Assembly (NCBI GenBank): GCA_008360955.1
Contig: LUCM01001683.1
Location: forward strand, 111,647-175,646
Length of the DNA stretch: 64,000 nucleotides
Direction: 5' to 3'
DNA from: Fasciolopsis buskii
Lineage: Eukaryota > Platyhelminthes > Trematoda > Plagiorchiida > Fasciolidae
The notes beneath the pieces are model-generated. The model did not search any database, was not told the DNA's origin, and saw only the letters and a program-made list of their open reading frames with translations. Of the stretch, positions 48,158 to 60,800 are shown one piece after another. Every line of letters starts with the position of its first letter. Position 1 is the stretch's first letter. The position numbers and the translations under genes were made by a program.

Positions 48158-51100
48158 GTGAGTGCTTTCACACCTCGAAAACCATTGTCATAAATAAGAT
48201 GTGGATTTGGGAATTCATTCAGTTAATGCATCTATGGTTTTCGTATAATTTCTGTCAAATCGTCGAATGTTAAGTACACACACTAAGGCAATCAGGATGC
48301 GCTTTCAGCGTGCCAAGAATTCCTACCATTTACCGATGAAAAATAAGTAGAAAAGGTAAGCGGTATTGGATTGCCCATGCGTACACATTACTCTTCACAT
48401 AAACTGGAAGAATAGCGTGATTTGAGATAGACTTTATGCCAAGATATCTCGCGTCACAATTTCATCTTTGTATCAACAGTCGATTACACCTAAACTATGA
48501 CATTCTGGACAAATAAAATGATGACAAACATAGTCCTTATAGTTCATTTTTATCACGGTACGTATATGTGTGCTATGTTATTACAAAACGATTGACGATC
48601 GAGACGGAGAGGGGGAATGGGTGGTCCGTTGAGAGGCAATCGAATTTCCCCTATTGAGATTCGAATATCACGATGAAAAAAATAAGCACATCAGCTGCGG
48701 ACGAGATAGTCAGTTGTCAACACTTATCGCGCTTTTCTAGGCTGTCATCGTATCTTTCAAGGTGTCCTTGCTCGAATAACAGTATTAGCACACGGTGCCG
48801 TGCACAGAACAAGAAAAAAAACGAGAAATAAGTCAACCAGTCAGCAGTTAACGCTGAAAGAGACTAAATCCGGTGGAAACTGATTATACTAGGTTGCTCG
48901 GATTGATCAAACAAAAGACATTCTTGACAACTTATGCTTAGAGTTACTAATTCACGATTTGCATGCCTAAATCATATCGTGGAAAAATGCCTAGACTATT
49001 TGTTCTGAAGTGACTTCAGTTTAAGGTGAATGTTTGGTATGGAGCAAAATTTTGCAATTCATATCACAAATTATTTTCTTTAGGTGTTTGTAACAAAACA
49101 AACAAACTAGGAAGGTCGCGAAATTCTTCTGGTTTTAAAGAACCCCTAGCATTAGAAAATAAACCAGATTTCAGGGACCACATTGCTTATTTGTCGATTT
49201 GCCTATGCTTGTGTTTGTGTGCATGTGTGTGCTTCCATGTAGATTTCTATCTAGATTTGAATAGTGAAACCGGGCTTAAAACAGTCTGCTCCGTTGAGAT
49301 GTATGATGTGGACGGACCATTTTCTAACCTGTAAAACTGTTGGTTGTGCGAAGCCAGCACAAAATATTCGCCGTTTATTCTTCTGTTTTCAAAGGTATGG
49401 TTTCGTTCTACTATCCGGTGGTATGTTGGGCGATCATGTCAATAAATTTATCGTTTTGAGTCCCGCACAAATCCGAGCTCAATTTCGATTAGTGGTTGGA
49501 TGGTTGATAATTTCTAATGGATCGAAGCATCGTTGATTCCAAGCCGGCAGCTTATCTTGAGCAGAACTGTTTTAGCAATATCGCCAAATTCACGCGAAAT
49601 CTGACAATTAATTTTGAGCTTCTGGACGGCTGGATGAAGAGCAATCTGTTGTCTGGCTCAAAATCTGTCTTCTCCCATTTAAACTTTGAAATCTCATAAA
49701 ATCTCGTTAGCAAAACTAATTCAGCATACCAGGTTGATCTGAAATGCGTTCGGCCACGGACCGCAAAGCCATGTATACTCGAGAGGAGGATTGCAAAACC
49801 ACAGGACCTCAGGGCTGGGAACGTCAGTAGCAAGTGTTGTAGTACCCTCCATATACCCTCTGTCAGATATGTTCTTTACACAACGACATTCTTTTAAACA
49901 AGGGATTTTACTTCTAGAGTTTAAATGAAGTCCGACACAATGTATTCGATTGAGTGAGGTGAAGATGATTTGGGGACACATTTTGGTGAGTGGAGGAGTT
50001 CTATGGTGAATGTTTATCCACCTCTCACTGCTTTAATTTTGTTTTATTTCCAATGGAAATGTATTGCGCATTCATTTTCGTCCGTACTTTATTGTGGGCA
50101 TCTGCTAGAAGTGTGTTAACATGTTTTTCGATGAAATGAAAACCAATGTATTTATTCACAACGTATTTATTCATCAGAGAACCACTGGAATTTACTTTCC
50201 ACAGAGGTCATCAGACATCTTACAAGATGGCTTCGTTAATCAAGAATATTATTAGGAAAAATGGACACAAAAGACTCCTTTTAGCCATGAGAAGAATTTC
50301 CAGAATCATTCTCCTGTCGGGGCACGCACTACCAAGTGCAGACTTAATGATGTGAGCGATTTTAATCAACTTTTGTCCAGCTGCCCCAGCAAAGAAACGT
50401 TGGAGAGATATTTTCGGTCGCTAGGATTTGTTCAGTATTTAGAAGTGAACGACAGATAACTTCGGGCAGAGTTCGCCGAGTTAGAATGTTGTGCGTACGC
50501 TCCAAATTAAAGGGAAGTTGGGCAATATGAAACTACTCAACTGTGATTCACGGAACCGAGTATAAAACAAAGTTCTCCCATCCATTTTCGTCTTTTGAAC
50601 ATTTTTTATCAATCAGTTCGGTTTCTGCCTCTTTTCTGGTTCTTGCCAATTATACTAATGCACCTGTCGACAAACTGTTCTGACCATGCGGAACCTGAGA
50701 AGGTATCTTATATCAAATGACCATTGAAACCTGAAACAAAATAACTATATATACATATACGTTCATATGGTTTAGTGAGCCTTCGTGCTTCGAGTAATTT
50801 TTTCCATTTCGTTGGCTATCTTCTGTTAAGCGAGACACAGAGCAACGGGAATTCGGGTTGCACCTTGATTTCTGCGCTTCCAACCGAAGCATCAGTACTC
50901 GGATGCATTTTTCAAACAAAAATATGAATTTGGAGGTGAAGTATTGGAGTTCCGATTTACCATGTAATTGGTAGCCCATTCAGGCAGTTTAGAGGGAAGA
51001 GGTTTGCAATTGAGAACCCGTTTGAGGTTATCCATAACAAATCAAACGACCCAGTTCATTTGCTGTTTGGGAAATTGAAATTCTTCCAATACTTTAAGAG

Positions 51101-53051
51101 CTTTGAATAAAAAACAACCAAAATAATGCATGGAGATGTCAGTGTTGCCTTTTAACTAATGCTGCTATCAACAGTTCGAGGAAATATCGCCTTATAATGT
51201 TTCTCTTGTTAACAGATAAATTATTTGTTGCAAGGAAGATGGAGCTCCTCCCTTATTATAATCCTACGCAAACCCTGCTGCCTACCCAGAAGCAAGATCT
51301 ACAAAAGTGAAAACCTCATACGTAGCCCGCTTGAGCAGAGTGAATGAGAATAGCAGAATTTGTCGCTGATGCTACTACAACTAGAAACAAATATAAATAT
51401 ATACATATATGAATATGTATATGTGTGCACACATATATATATATAAACATGTACATGAATATACAGTTGCGTGTACAATAACTGGTGGAACGATTAATTC
51501 AGAAAGTAAAAGGTGAGAAAAAGTCGGCATTCTTACTGAGTCGCGAACAGCGCCCTTCGAGAAGACACAGATGTGGCTGATGATCACAACCCGCGGGCCG
51601 ATTCCTCCGGGGGAATAAATTATAACGCAATATCATAGTTTATAATATCACTGAAACTTATGTGAATTCATTTATTTCGGCAACCAATATTCACAATGCC
51701 CTTGGGGAGGCTGAAAGCAAGGATACTTAATTAAGAATTGCACACAACTTTCGAACTACCTATCGAGAAAGACGCGGAAAAACATGATGGAAGTGCATCC
51801 CGGAAGCCGTGGTAACATTCAGTTACTGGCTCTGAACAGTTTCAGGCTTCTTTCGATTTGTCGGTCTACCACAAGGTTAAATCACTTTACACGCAGAATG
51901 ACGTTATGGATACAACAAATCGTCTTATTCGTAATCTGCATTTGTCACTAGCTTGATCACATTTTACAGCATACCAGTCACCTGTTTATTTACATAACGG
52001 CCTGCCATCATAGTGAATTCAGAGATTAGCGTATCAGTAAATTACAGGTCTAACTCTACAATTCCACTTCATTGCATGTGGGAAAAACAGTTCAATTAAA
52101 ATCATTCTACACAGTGTCGAGTTTAACACGGAAAATCATTGTTCGATAGACTCCATACAAAATCAGGGGTATGCACTCTTCACAAGCGTACACGTGCACA
52201 AGTTCCACATCACTCCAGTTTACAGGCATATACGCACACCAACTACAAATGAAAATGTTGAATGTTGCATTCACCGCTTGGAAGAGAAATAACGGATATT
52301 TCGACATTTGCAATTTGTGGAATCTCTTCTCTCGTCGTGTGACAGAAAACCATCCTCTTCGCTCATATTTAGATCTCTGATCAGTAGCCAGTTGTTTGTT
52401 TTGATAAATGTATGCTGTCCATATCCACAAAATGTCTGTTTAATCGTTCATGGTATGTGTTTGTATGCGTACCTGTTTTCGTGTGCGACTGTGTTCGTAT
52501 CAGCCGGCCACTCTTTGTGTCACGAGTTCTGACAAAATGACCCGCAGTAATCTGTACGGTTTTAGTCGTTCTTCATTGTTCTTTACTTTTTCCAAAAACT
52601 TTCTGCTAATGAGATTCTTCCACAAAAACCTTTCAATCGCAGTCTGTCCAGCCGTAACATTCACATGATAAACTTCGCTGCGCCAAATATTTGATTTGTT
52701 TGGTTAGATGAGGAACGGAGTAAGAATCAGTTTAGGCAGTGAATTGAAACCACAACAAAAGTGCGTGATGCAAGCCTATAGCATTGCAAGCCAGACAATC
52801 AGCGAAGTGCTAAAGTTAACAGTGATAACGCATGTTACCTGAACATTACGGAATGATTCTTCATGCTCAAACCGCCGATCAAAAATTGCCCCATCAGTTT
52901 AGCATTTCTAATCGAACAGAATTGACTGACTGAACAAATCTGGGTAGCCCCAACTACGAGTTTCGATGGAGATCCTCATTGTGCACCACCGTAGCAGTTT
53001 AAGACTGACGGCTGACTAAATCTCTGGTATGTCTTGCTAACAGAATATTAG
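48158..53051. other. Non-coding, presumed SFRP-like gene intron
   Basis: Starts with the GTGAGT donor. It contains a TA/CA microsatellite near 51391-51463. No netrin-type or seven-helix exon could be recognised on the plus strand. Confidence 0.4.
51391..51463. repeat. TA/CA-rich microsatellite
   Basis: Degenerate ATAT, ATAC and GTGTGCACAC units over about 70 bp. Confidence 0.8.
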
Positions 53052-53239
53052 AAGTTTTCATGGAATAACTTATCACATGATATCGAAGCTCAGCTGACCA
53101 TTAAGAAACCATGGAAACACTGTACAGCTGTTTTGCCTTTGTTAGGAATCATCACAGCATATCCACCACGCCCGAAATGGGACGCGAACGCGCGACGAAT
53201 GATTTTGAGTTGAACGCCTTAGCTATTACGCTACTGGGC
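53052..53239 (-). mobile_element. tRNA-derived SINE (family 2), copy 2a
   Basis: The minus strand starts at 53239 with a tRNA-like head (53170-53239). It begins GCCCAGTAGCG and has an A-box-like TAGCGTAATAGCTAAGG, an AACTCAAAATC stretch resembling a tRNA-Leu(CAA) anticodon arm and a B-box-like GCGTTCGCGTCCC, and it closes with CGGGC pairing to the start. The body contains AACAGCTGTACAGTG and TTTCCATGGTTTCTTAATGG and runs to about 53052. It stands head to head with copy 2b, and the same body recurs in copy 2c. Confidence 0.7.
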
Positions 53240-53261
53240 AGGATCTCAACGGTCTGTTGAA

Positions 53262-53461
53262 CAACACCGCATAATGATCTTCGATGTAACAGTCACTGAT
53301 TTGCAAGGCCGCCGCTTGCCAAGAGGTTCGCGCCCCAGTTTGTGCGAGGTGGAACTGCATTGCTGACAATTCGTAAGAAGGATGAAACAGCTGTGTAGTG
53401 TTTCCATGGTTTCTTAATGGCTAGTTGAGCATGGACTTTACACGGTAAATTACTTCATAAT
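53262..53461 (+). mobile_element. tRNA-derived SINE (family 2), copy 2b, opposite orientation
   Basis: The plus strand has a B-box-like GGTTCGCGCCCC at 53325-53336. It is followed by GTGCGAGGTGG, GATGAAACAGCTGTGTAGTG and TTTCCATGGTTTCTTAATGG. These align to the matching parts of copy 2a in reverse orientation. The left limit is approximate because the tRNA-like head is diverged from that of 2a. Confidence 0.65.
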
Positions 53462-53951
53462 GCTCTAGTACGTGGTGTTCTTGTTGGTCAAAACAGACTC
53501 AATATCCGATTGATGACAGAGATACAACGTAAAAACACTCTCTAGGCGATGTTCGATTCTCGTCTGTTTGGCTAGATGCATTTGCCTCGAAATGCAACTG
53601 ATAGCGAATCCTTGCAAGCTGAATGACGAACGTTTCCATGTAGGGGGAGTGCTTTTGTGATTTTCTGGATAAAACCATTGTAAAAATTTATCTAGGAGAA
53701 CAAAAGTTTGCGGATACCGAAAAATGAGAACTCGATAAGTTTGATTTCGTTCTTTCTGTAGTGATGACAGGTAACATCACTCGCAGCAGTGTGGGAAGAT
53801 GCGAAAGAATTTGTGTCAAAATTGATAGGCATATTGTAAACCCAACTAGTATTTTTTAAAATATGGAAGTTCGAGCACAAAAGTGATCTTTGGAACGACC
53901 ACTACACATTTATGGAGAGATATGTATTTTAGTAGTAGGAGATTGAATGTT

Positions 53952-54053
53952 TACATGAAATAATTCACCATGTGATATCATCACTCAACTCACCATAAAG
54001 AAACCATGGAAGCACTGTACAGCTGTTTCATCCTTGTTAGGAATCATCATGTA
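53952..54053 (-). mobile_element. tRNA-derived SINE (family 2), copy 2c, 5'-truncated
   Basis: The minus strand carries only the body and tail: GATTCCTAACAAGGATGAAA, ACAGCTGTACAGTGCTTCCA and TGGTTTCTTTATGG, then a TGATATCACATGGTGAATTA segment shared with copy 2a. The tRNA-like head is absent, as expected for 5' truncation. Confidence 0.7.
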
Positions 54054-56951
54054 TTTGTCAAAAACGGTTTTATCACTGGAAGTGCTAATGATGGATTTGA
54101 TTGAAACAGGTCATTGTCAGTTTCAGCGGCATGGCTAGGTTCCCCACAAATTTACACATTCCCAAGTATCACGTCAGATAGCCAAACTTTTTTCCATTCA
54201 TTCAGAAACTTCTTTTATATTTGATAGTTTAAACGCAATCCCTTTAATTTGGGCGATTTCAACGAGATTCACGAATTATTATTTTGCATCTGATTTGCTA
54301 CAGAATTTTTCAAATGAATCTAACGTAAACTGTCTAGTCATAAATTCAGTTATACAAACTATTATCCTTTGCTTTCCTTTAGGGAGAGAAATATTTTCTG
54401 AATAAGAACATTTGACTTCATCATCATCCTGCCCAAGGATCCGTATAAAGTTTGTTGCAACAACTGTTCAACAAGAAGTTTTGCTAACTGAAACGAAACT
54501 GACGATAATACGACGCGCGTAACATTTTCTACGTACATACGGTCAGCCGAATCCTGTAAACAACGAGAATTCCCAACTCCTGGGATGGACTTCATGTGTG
54601 TGTGTGTGTGTGTGTGTGCGTATGGATGAATGGATGGGTGAGTGGTTGTGCAAAACACGTGGATTTTGCCACTCCACTTTGTGGTTGACAAAACAATTCG
54701 ACTAGACTTTGGCTACTACGTACCCTTGTGAAGGTTTTGTTTCACGTTCGTCTGCAAATGCTGCGCGAACCGCCACACCTGTCTACAACGATTCAAGCGC
54801 GATGAAAGGACCATGTGTAAATTACGTCCACGGTTTGCGATGATTTTCTAAAATGTAAGACCGAAAGGTCAGAAAAGAAACAATTTTGGAAAGGTACACA
54901 AAAATATACTCACTTCGAGTAAACTCGGTGTTTGTAAAGCTTTCCAAACGTGCTTGTTGTGTCGAACGTTGATGTAGGACAGTTTTGAACATGTGCAAAA
55001 GTTACCTGACAGGATCGCAAAACAATATGGTACATGTGAAAACCCGATTTAAGTACATTTTCATTGTATTTACATTTGTTTCTTCTGTTCCTCTTCCCAA
55101 AGTAATATGAGCAAAGCCGAAGTTTCACATGGAGACATGAGCCATTCAAATAGCAATTCTTATTAAAATTCACGGTTAGCACATTTGCACATGGCACCAT
55201 ATAGGTTCTTCTTTCCAATTGAATCAGGTGTTTATAAGTGGTTCTAAGAGCAGAAGAATAAACGGTTTACAATGGGTAACACGTCCGATCTCATAAACTG
55301 GTGGTTTTTGGTTTGAGTTTTTGAAAAATTGTAGTCAAATATCGAGGGCAGGGATGAGAGGTTGGAAACGAATTGGATAACACATTTCCTACCACCGCGT
55401 TAAATTTAGCCAGGCAGAGTTCTGCTTTGACATGAAGAGTACCTGATGCGAGTTGCAAAGTGCACCAACAACTACGAACATGAATTACATTGTCCCTTAA
55501 TTCGATGGGAAAAGAGGGGAAATGTGCTCTCCTTCTCTGATAGTTACATGACAGTTTTCGTATACCTGGTCAGGCAAAACCCAAATGGTTAGGAACAGTG
55601 AGGCTTACGTCTCTATTCACAGGTAACTTATCACTAGTCAGAAAATTACCAAAAACAATTTTAACTTTCGACGCTTTCGGACTACCAAACAAACTGGTTT
55701 GTTGTGCGTTGATTTTTGTTTTATCACCTTTTTGTTGTTGCGCCTCGATGATTGACACAAAAGAATTGCAACGTTTGTTCACCTAGAGTTGGTTGTAAGT
55801 GATTGCCATTCAACATTATTTATTAATAAACTATCGGCTTACAATAGAAAACATTTAAAAAGATTGTGAAAATACCCCAGGGATGGTGTAAATCATCGAA
55901 AACACAACTTAATTAGCGCTTCATCTTAGCATTATTAAACTCTGCAGAGATCCATTTAGGCACTGTGTAACCGCATATGGGGCGGTGCAGTTTGAGTTCG
56001 CTGTTTAACAATTTTAAAGATCAAAACGGTTGAAGGTATAAAAACTGAAGTATGCAACTGTTGACAGGAAGTGATTGGCAGAATGAAAAAACTACTGAGA
56101 ACAGACATTCAGTAAATGTGTGACTACCCCCTTCAAAACTCTAAGAAAAAAGGCCAAGATGCTCCGCCCGATCGGGCTTCTCGCGAAGTTGTTTTGCTCG
56201 TAACTCATTGCGCCTGGAAGACATTTACTCCGAAAGAAGCGACGTGATTAAAATTATTCTGAACATTAAACGATGATTTTAAAATGAAAATTTCGAGAAG
56301 GATTCACTTTAAAATAAGGTTGAACTATAAATAAAGCGCAACCTTTTGGCAGAGCATCGATGACTCCGGTTTTGGTAAGTGAAACGAACTCACCTCTGGT
56401 TCACTGATATAAACATCTGAGGTCGGTAATGGACGTTCGTTGAACAGAATGCAAAGTGACTGTTGTCATTCTGAGTGGGGATCAGTAATAAAAATGGTAT
56501 TTTCTTCTCGCTTAGGTAGGAAAATTCATCACGGTAACCCTCACGTTGTTAGAAGACAGATGACAGCCGTCCGTTGAAATCCATCAACCGCTTGATTGCA
56601 ATGCCGATATGAGTGAAAACAAATATATGCTTCACTATTGGTTTTATTATTACTTCCCTGAGGTTTCTAGTCGTTCACATTCTGCTGTGTCGACAAGATT
56701 AGTAATTTTGGTAAAATTAAGTTTTTTTCAATCTTTGTAATCCGAGTGTGTTATGAGTGTTTCCGAGAAGAAACTCACATTCCCTTTGATTGTTATTTGG
56801 TCAAATATTATGAGCAATAGTTAAAAATAGTCTATAACTTTAAATTCTCTTGTTTGCTAATTCCCTATAGGAGGGACATTCAGATAAGAAATGATGATTA
56901 TATGAACTATCTATGGACACCGTTTTCTTGACAAACCATTTTTCCGACAAG
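54054..56951. other. Non-coding, with TG microsatellite
   Basis: No exon or RNA gene was recognised. A (TG)12 run lies at 54595-54618. If the speculative exon at 56952 is right, this is intron of the SFRP-like gene. Confidence 0.4.
54595..54618. repeat. (TG)12 microsatellite
   Basis: Twelve uninterrupted TG units. Confidence 0.95.
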
Positions 56952-57076
56952 GCTGCAGTGCTGGAAAAGTCATTGTCTGTCCGGATCTTCCACAATTGAT
57001 TTTGCCTCCGATTGAGGAAACATTTGACGAGTGCAAACAGGCTATTCCAGGCACCTGCGTTGCTCGGGTTTGCTGA
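56952..57076 (+). CDS. Speculative Cys-rich exon, possibly of the SFRP-like gene
   Basis: The plus strand after a pyrimidine-rich tract and CAAG (56948-56951) encodes CSAGKVIVCPDLPQLILPP followed by TFDECKQAIPGTCVAR and VC before TGA. There are five cysteines in about 41 codons. If spliced at 56952, the exon takes up the frame in phase 1, which is the phase left by the SFRP-like exon at 48157. A possible donor (CGG then GTTTGC) at 57068 would skip the stop. I do not recognise the fold; it is not an obvious netrin module. Chance is a real alternative, since a phase match has one in three odds. Confidence 0.25.
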
Positions 57077-57639
57077 AAAAGGTTTGGTGAAAATACACTA
57101 TGCCGCATTCTAATTAATGAAACCTATATATCCGAGCATTTTTTCCCGAGTTTATTGAACATTTGTCATAGAATGATGAAAAAACGTTTTTTAGCCCTAA
57201 AAACTAGTATTCTCACAGAGGTTTGCGATCGATAATTCAAAACAAACACGGTCTTCGGCTGTTGCTCAAAAACCGCTAGTATCTTTCATCTGAAGAACCG
57301 GTTTATTCCCCACATTGATTAGACGCATCTGGGACTTGTAATCTTTGGGCGGCATGCAATGAAACAACTGTTTGAAGATTTAGCCGCATCATCAGTTTTT
57401 AAATTTAAAGATTGTAGCAATTCATCAGTCCACGATTCAGTGGTTTCTGCTTTCCAAAGTTGCTTGAAACTGCCCCTGTTGCGGCTTATTCCGTCTGCGG
57501 AGACCTATTTTCAATCGAACGAATCATAGTATCTTTCGTACAAGGTACCAGTAATCTCATTTCCCTGGTGATCTCAAAAGGTTTCGCATCAGAACTGTGT
57601 GTGAGTTGGATACATTTTTCGCATTTAGGAACACTTCAA

Positions 57640-57649
57640 GAAATTTAAT
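57640..57649. repeat. Target-site duplication, left copy
   Basis: GAAATTTAAT here is repeated exactly at 57827-57836, on the other side of the family 1 SINE. Confidence 0.85.
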
Positions 57650-57826
57650 CTTTTTTATCTCTTATTTTCTTTAATAATGAGACAACAATGTACATCAATT
57701 GTCAGGAAGAGGGCCGCGGCCAGCCAAGGGCTGCCAACTGGGGAAGTTGACTGGCGGTGGGAGGATTCGAACCCGCGACCTTTACGTCCAAATGCGAGGA
57801 CCGTATTCATTCGGCCATCGCCGGCC
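57650..57826 (-). mobile_element. tRNA-derived SINE (family 1) with intact target duplication
   Basis: A 177-bp element on the minus strand. Its 5' part (57822-57752) folds like a tRNA. Acceptor GGCGATG pairs with CACCGCC at six of seven positions, the A-box-like segment is TGGCCGAATGAAT (57817-57805), and the B box GGTTCGAATCC (57773-57763) fits the consensus exactly. A GTCC/GGAC anticodon-like stem is present. The body follows (CAGTCAACTTCCCCAGTTGG) and ends in an A-rich tail near 57650. It is flanked by the 10-bp direct repeat GAAATTTAAT. The tail and target duplication show that it was mobilised by a LINE. Confidence 0.9.
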
Positions 57827-57836
57827 GAAATTTAAT
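57827..57836. repeat. Target-site duplication, right copy
   Basis: GAAATTTAAT, identical to 57640-57649, directly at the 5' end of the SINE. Confidence 0.85.
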
Positions 57837-60800
57837 TTGTAATAATAATCTCAGATCCTGAATCCCACAACTTAGTTTAAAAAGGAGAAGTTATTTAACC
57901 ATGGTTTGAATGGAGTGGGAGTGCCCAACAAAATTTCAGCAGAATGCTAAAAACTGGCGCTCCTGGTGACACCATCGTGATTCAGTGATTCCTGAGAAAT
58001 GTGATCATAGGTAAAGGAAGGTGATTAATCACCTTCAGGATTCCGAGAGTTCGTGTGCATGCGATTCGTGAAACGACTGTTTAGGTTACGTCAACAAAAA
58101 TAATTGCTCTAGGTAGAGTTGCTTACGGTGTTCATTAGTAGAATCATCGTGGCTTCCGATGCCACCAAACAAGATCGTCAGCCTAAATTCATATAGGAGA
58201 TGTATGAACAATATCCTAATAATTTATGGTTCAAAGTTATTCAGGAAATGCTAGATAATTGTCCCAATGGCCATTGGTGGAGATGAAAGAGAAAATATTC
58301 CCGCTTTTGTCTATTTAGGACTTCGTCAAGTAGAGACTGAGTAGTTAGGAAGAAGCCCGTTTAGGAAACCCAGCTGCATGAAGCAGCATGCATGTTGCTT
58401 TAATTTTTGCAGCACAAATGTAAAATAAGCCCAACGAACTCTGTTGCCTGCAGAGTGTGCGTAGGGCTAGAATACCTAATGAGTGCCCTGGGAAAAAATC
58501 ACTCGTCCTCATTAGAATTTAGGGAAGCGCAAAGCAAGAATACAACAAGTCAGAGTGAACTGTGTTCTTGTTAGAACTACTTAAAGCTGATGTAGCTTTG
58601 GACAGGTTTGCCTGAAACTCACCAAAGACCATAGGGATGTCTTTTCCCAATGTACACAAGGAAGTCCCAAGTAAAACAGAACTGGAATCTGCGGATAGTT
58701 TGCTGCGTTCGTCGTAAACGTTTGTTCTTTGTCACTTTTCCTGTTCTCCTGGTGAGTGCACCGTGTAGTGGACATACGAAGTGACGTTTGTCAAATACGA
58801 TACCAAAACACATCTCGACCTTCTTGTCTAGTTCACAAACGAGTGTTGTTGGTTATACCTGGTGTCTTATTGTAACAGAACGTTTCTGTCACCCCATGAC
58901 CGATGACCCTGAAAAATTGACTTCCTCGAAAGCTCTATTCAGGTTATCGAAACAAAGTAGAATTCTGCTGTCCTACTAAGGTTTCGAAATTGCACTTTCA
59001 GAATAAGCGGAAAAAATATTTAGTTGCTGTTGGGGCGACTGAAAATATTTTGACAGACCATTAATTCAAGAATTCTAATCACGTGTTCTTGTCTTTTAAA
59101 AATCTTCCCTGCTTGTGACACAAACTGTTTCTCGTCTAACAGTAGCAACTATTCGATTCTAGTATTTATCCAGTCGTTTTCTCATTTATCATCTAGTTTC
59201 TTACACTTCATGCCTGCTAGCTAACACAGTTGATGTTCTTTTCTGCGTTATCTGTTTGCTACATGTTCCGCTAGGAACTGATCCCACAGATTCGTTCCAT
59301 TGTTAGACGTCGATGATATATTTTTCCAGCTATTTAATTTTTCACTCTCCGGTAGCTTCCTCAGAGTAAATCTGATAGGTATCTACCTTTCAATTTTCGT
59401 GTTTTGTGCAGCATATATACAAGTTTAAAACCCTCTGTCAACAAGAAGCAGACACATCCTTTCACATGACTCGTTCTATGGGAAACTATAATGAGAAACT
59501 GTTCGTGTTTTGTGTTTGCGTGTGGAGCTAGTGTATTCATCTGAAGGATCGATCGCCTCTTCAGGTTCTTGTATTCCGGACCGGGATATTTACGAAATTC
59601 CGAGTCCCAATATCTATTAGCCTGCTCGTTTCTTGGTATTTTGCCCTCTCTGAAGAAAATTTCATCAGTAAATTCAAACAGAAACCAAAATAGTGTCGTT
59701 CTTAAAGGAGTTTACCATTTGTCCGCTGCATGCTCTAGAAGATGAACGGCGTATGCTGGCAGTTCTCGTCCAGGGCCTTTGAACCTATCAAAAATTGCCA
59801 GGTATTATTCTATCTCCAACTAATGATACCTCGATTATTAGATGGGAAGGTCAGTATAAAATGGTGCAGGTCTCCTCTTGTCTCCTGTTGATTCAGCTCG
59901 GTCAGCTTCTCTTACCAGGATTTACTGAGCGCGATTTCCTTGATCTATAGTGTACAATTGCTGGCTTAATTATCTCAGGTTAAAGAAACGGTAACTGGTT
60001 TCAAAAATTCCACGAATTTGCGACTCACCTGTCGAAAGCGTTTGATGCTAGGCCTCCGGATTGCGGTTGCTAAATTACGGTGAATGAGAACCAAACGACC
60101 TCCGCCAAACACCGAACAGCTGGGAAACCTATTTTGGCCGTCTAAGTGTCATTCGAGTAGCAGCATGCGTTTAGACATGAGCTATTCAGGATCAGATTTG
60201 TTAAAGTATTTAATAACTTTACCGAAAGAAAAATTTGATTGGAGATTGACATTTTCTTTTACACCTTCTAATGACTTGCGACGTCAACCTTACACTTTTG
60301 GGAAGTTGACGTGACAAACAGAATACTCGAAGAGCGAAGGCGATTTATTTTATTTTCTGTGGGCCGTTCGTGCCTACTACTGAACCCAAACCGCCGTCTT
60401 TTAGCCAGGAAATGAGAATTAGCGTGTACAACGTACATTTGAGCATCCAGAATCCAGAGGGCCAAGCAAACCAATTGATTCGTGTTCAGTTTTGACTTTA
60501 CTGAATAAACAAAGTGTTCACTACATAACCATTCAATTCAGTTACTAACCAAACTTCCCGATGATGACCGATTAATTCATGTAGGCGGTTAAAAGAATAA
60601 AACAAAATGTTAGCATCTAATCAGATCTGTCTGTATTCTGCTTTCTTAAATTAGATATTCTGAACCTAGTATTTCCGGTTTTTCCTCACTTATTTATTTC
60701 ATAGTGTAAAGCGTTGTGCGGCACTGCGGAGAGGAGGCGAAGTTACAACCGGAAAGGTAATTGAAAACCGCAAATTAAATCAAACAGAAGAACCATTCTG

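Noticed and set aside
48158..48273. C-terminal 38 residues of the SFRP-like frame
   Set aside because: They follow a GTGAGT donor and have no SFRP or Frizzled similarity. They are intron read-through.
53170..53239. Functional tRNA-Leu gene
   Set aside because: The anticodon stem and T-stem do not pair properly, and the sequence is the head of a repeated SINE.
53052..53461. MITE with about 100-bp terminal inverted repeats
   Set aside because: The arms contain tRNA-like heads with B boxes, and a lone truncated body copy lies at 53952-54053. Two opposed SINEs explain the symmetry better.
57752..57822. Functional tRNA gene
   Set aside because: The T-stem and acceptor carry mismatches and the anticodon arm is irregular. 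It continues into a SINE body with A-rich tail and target duplication.
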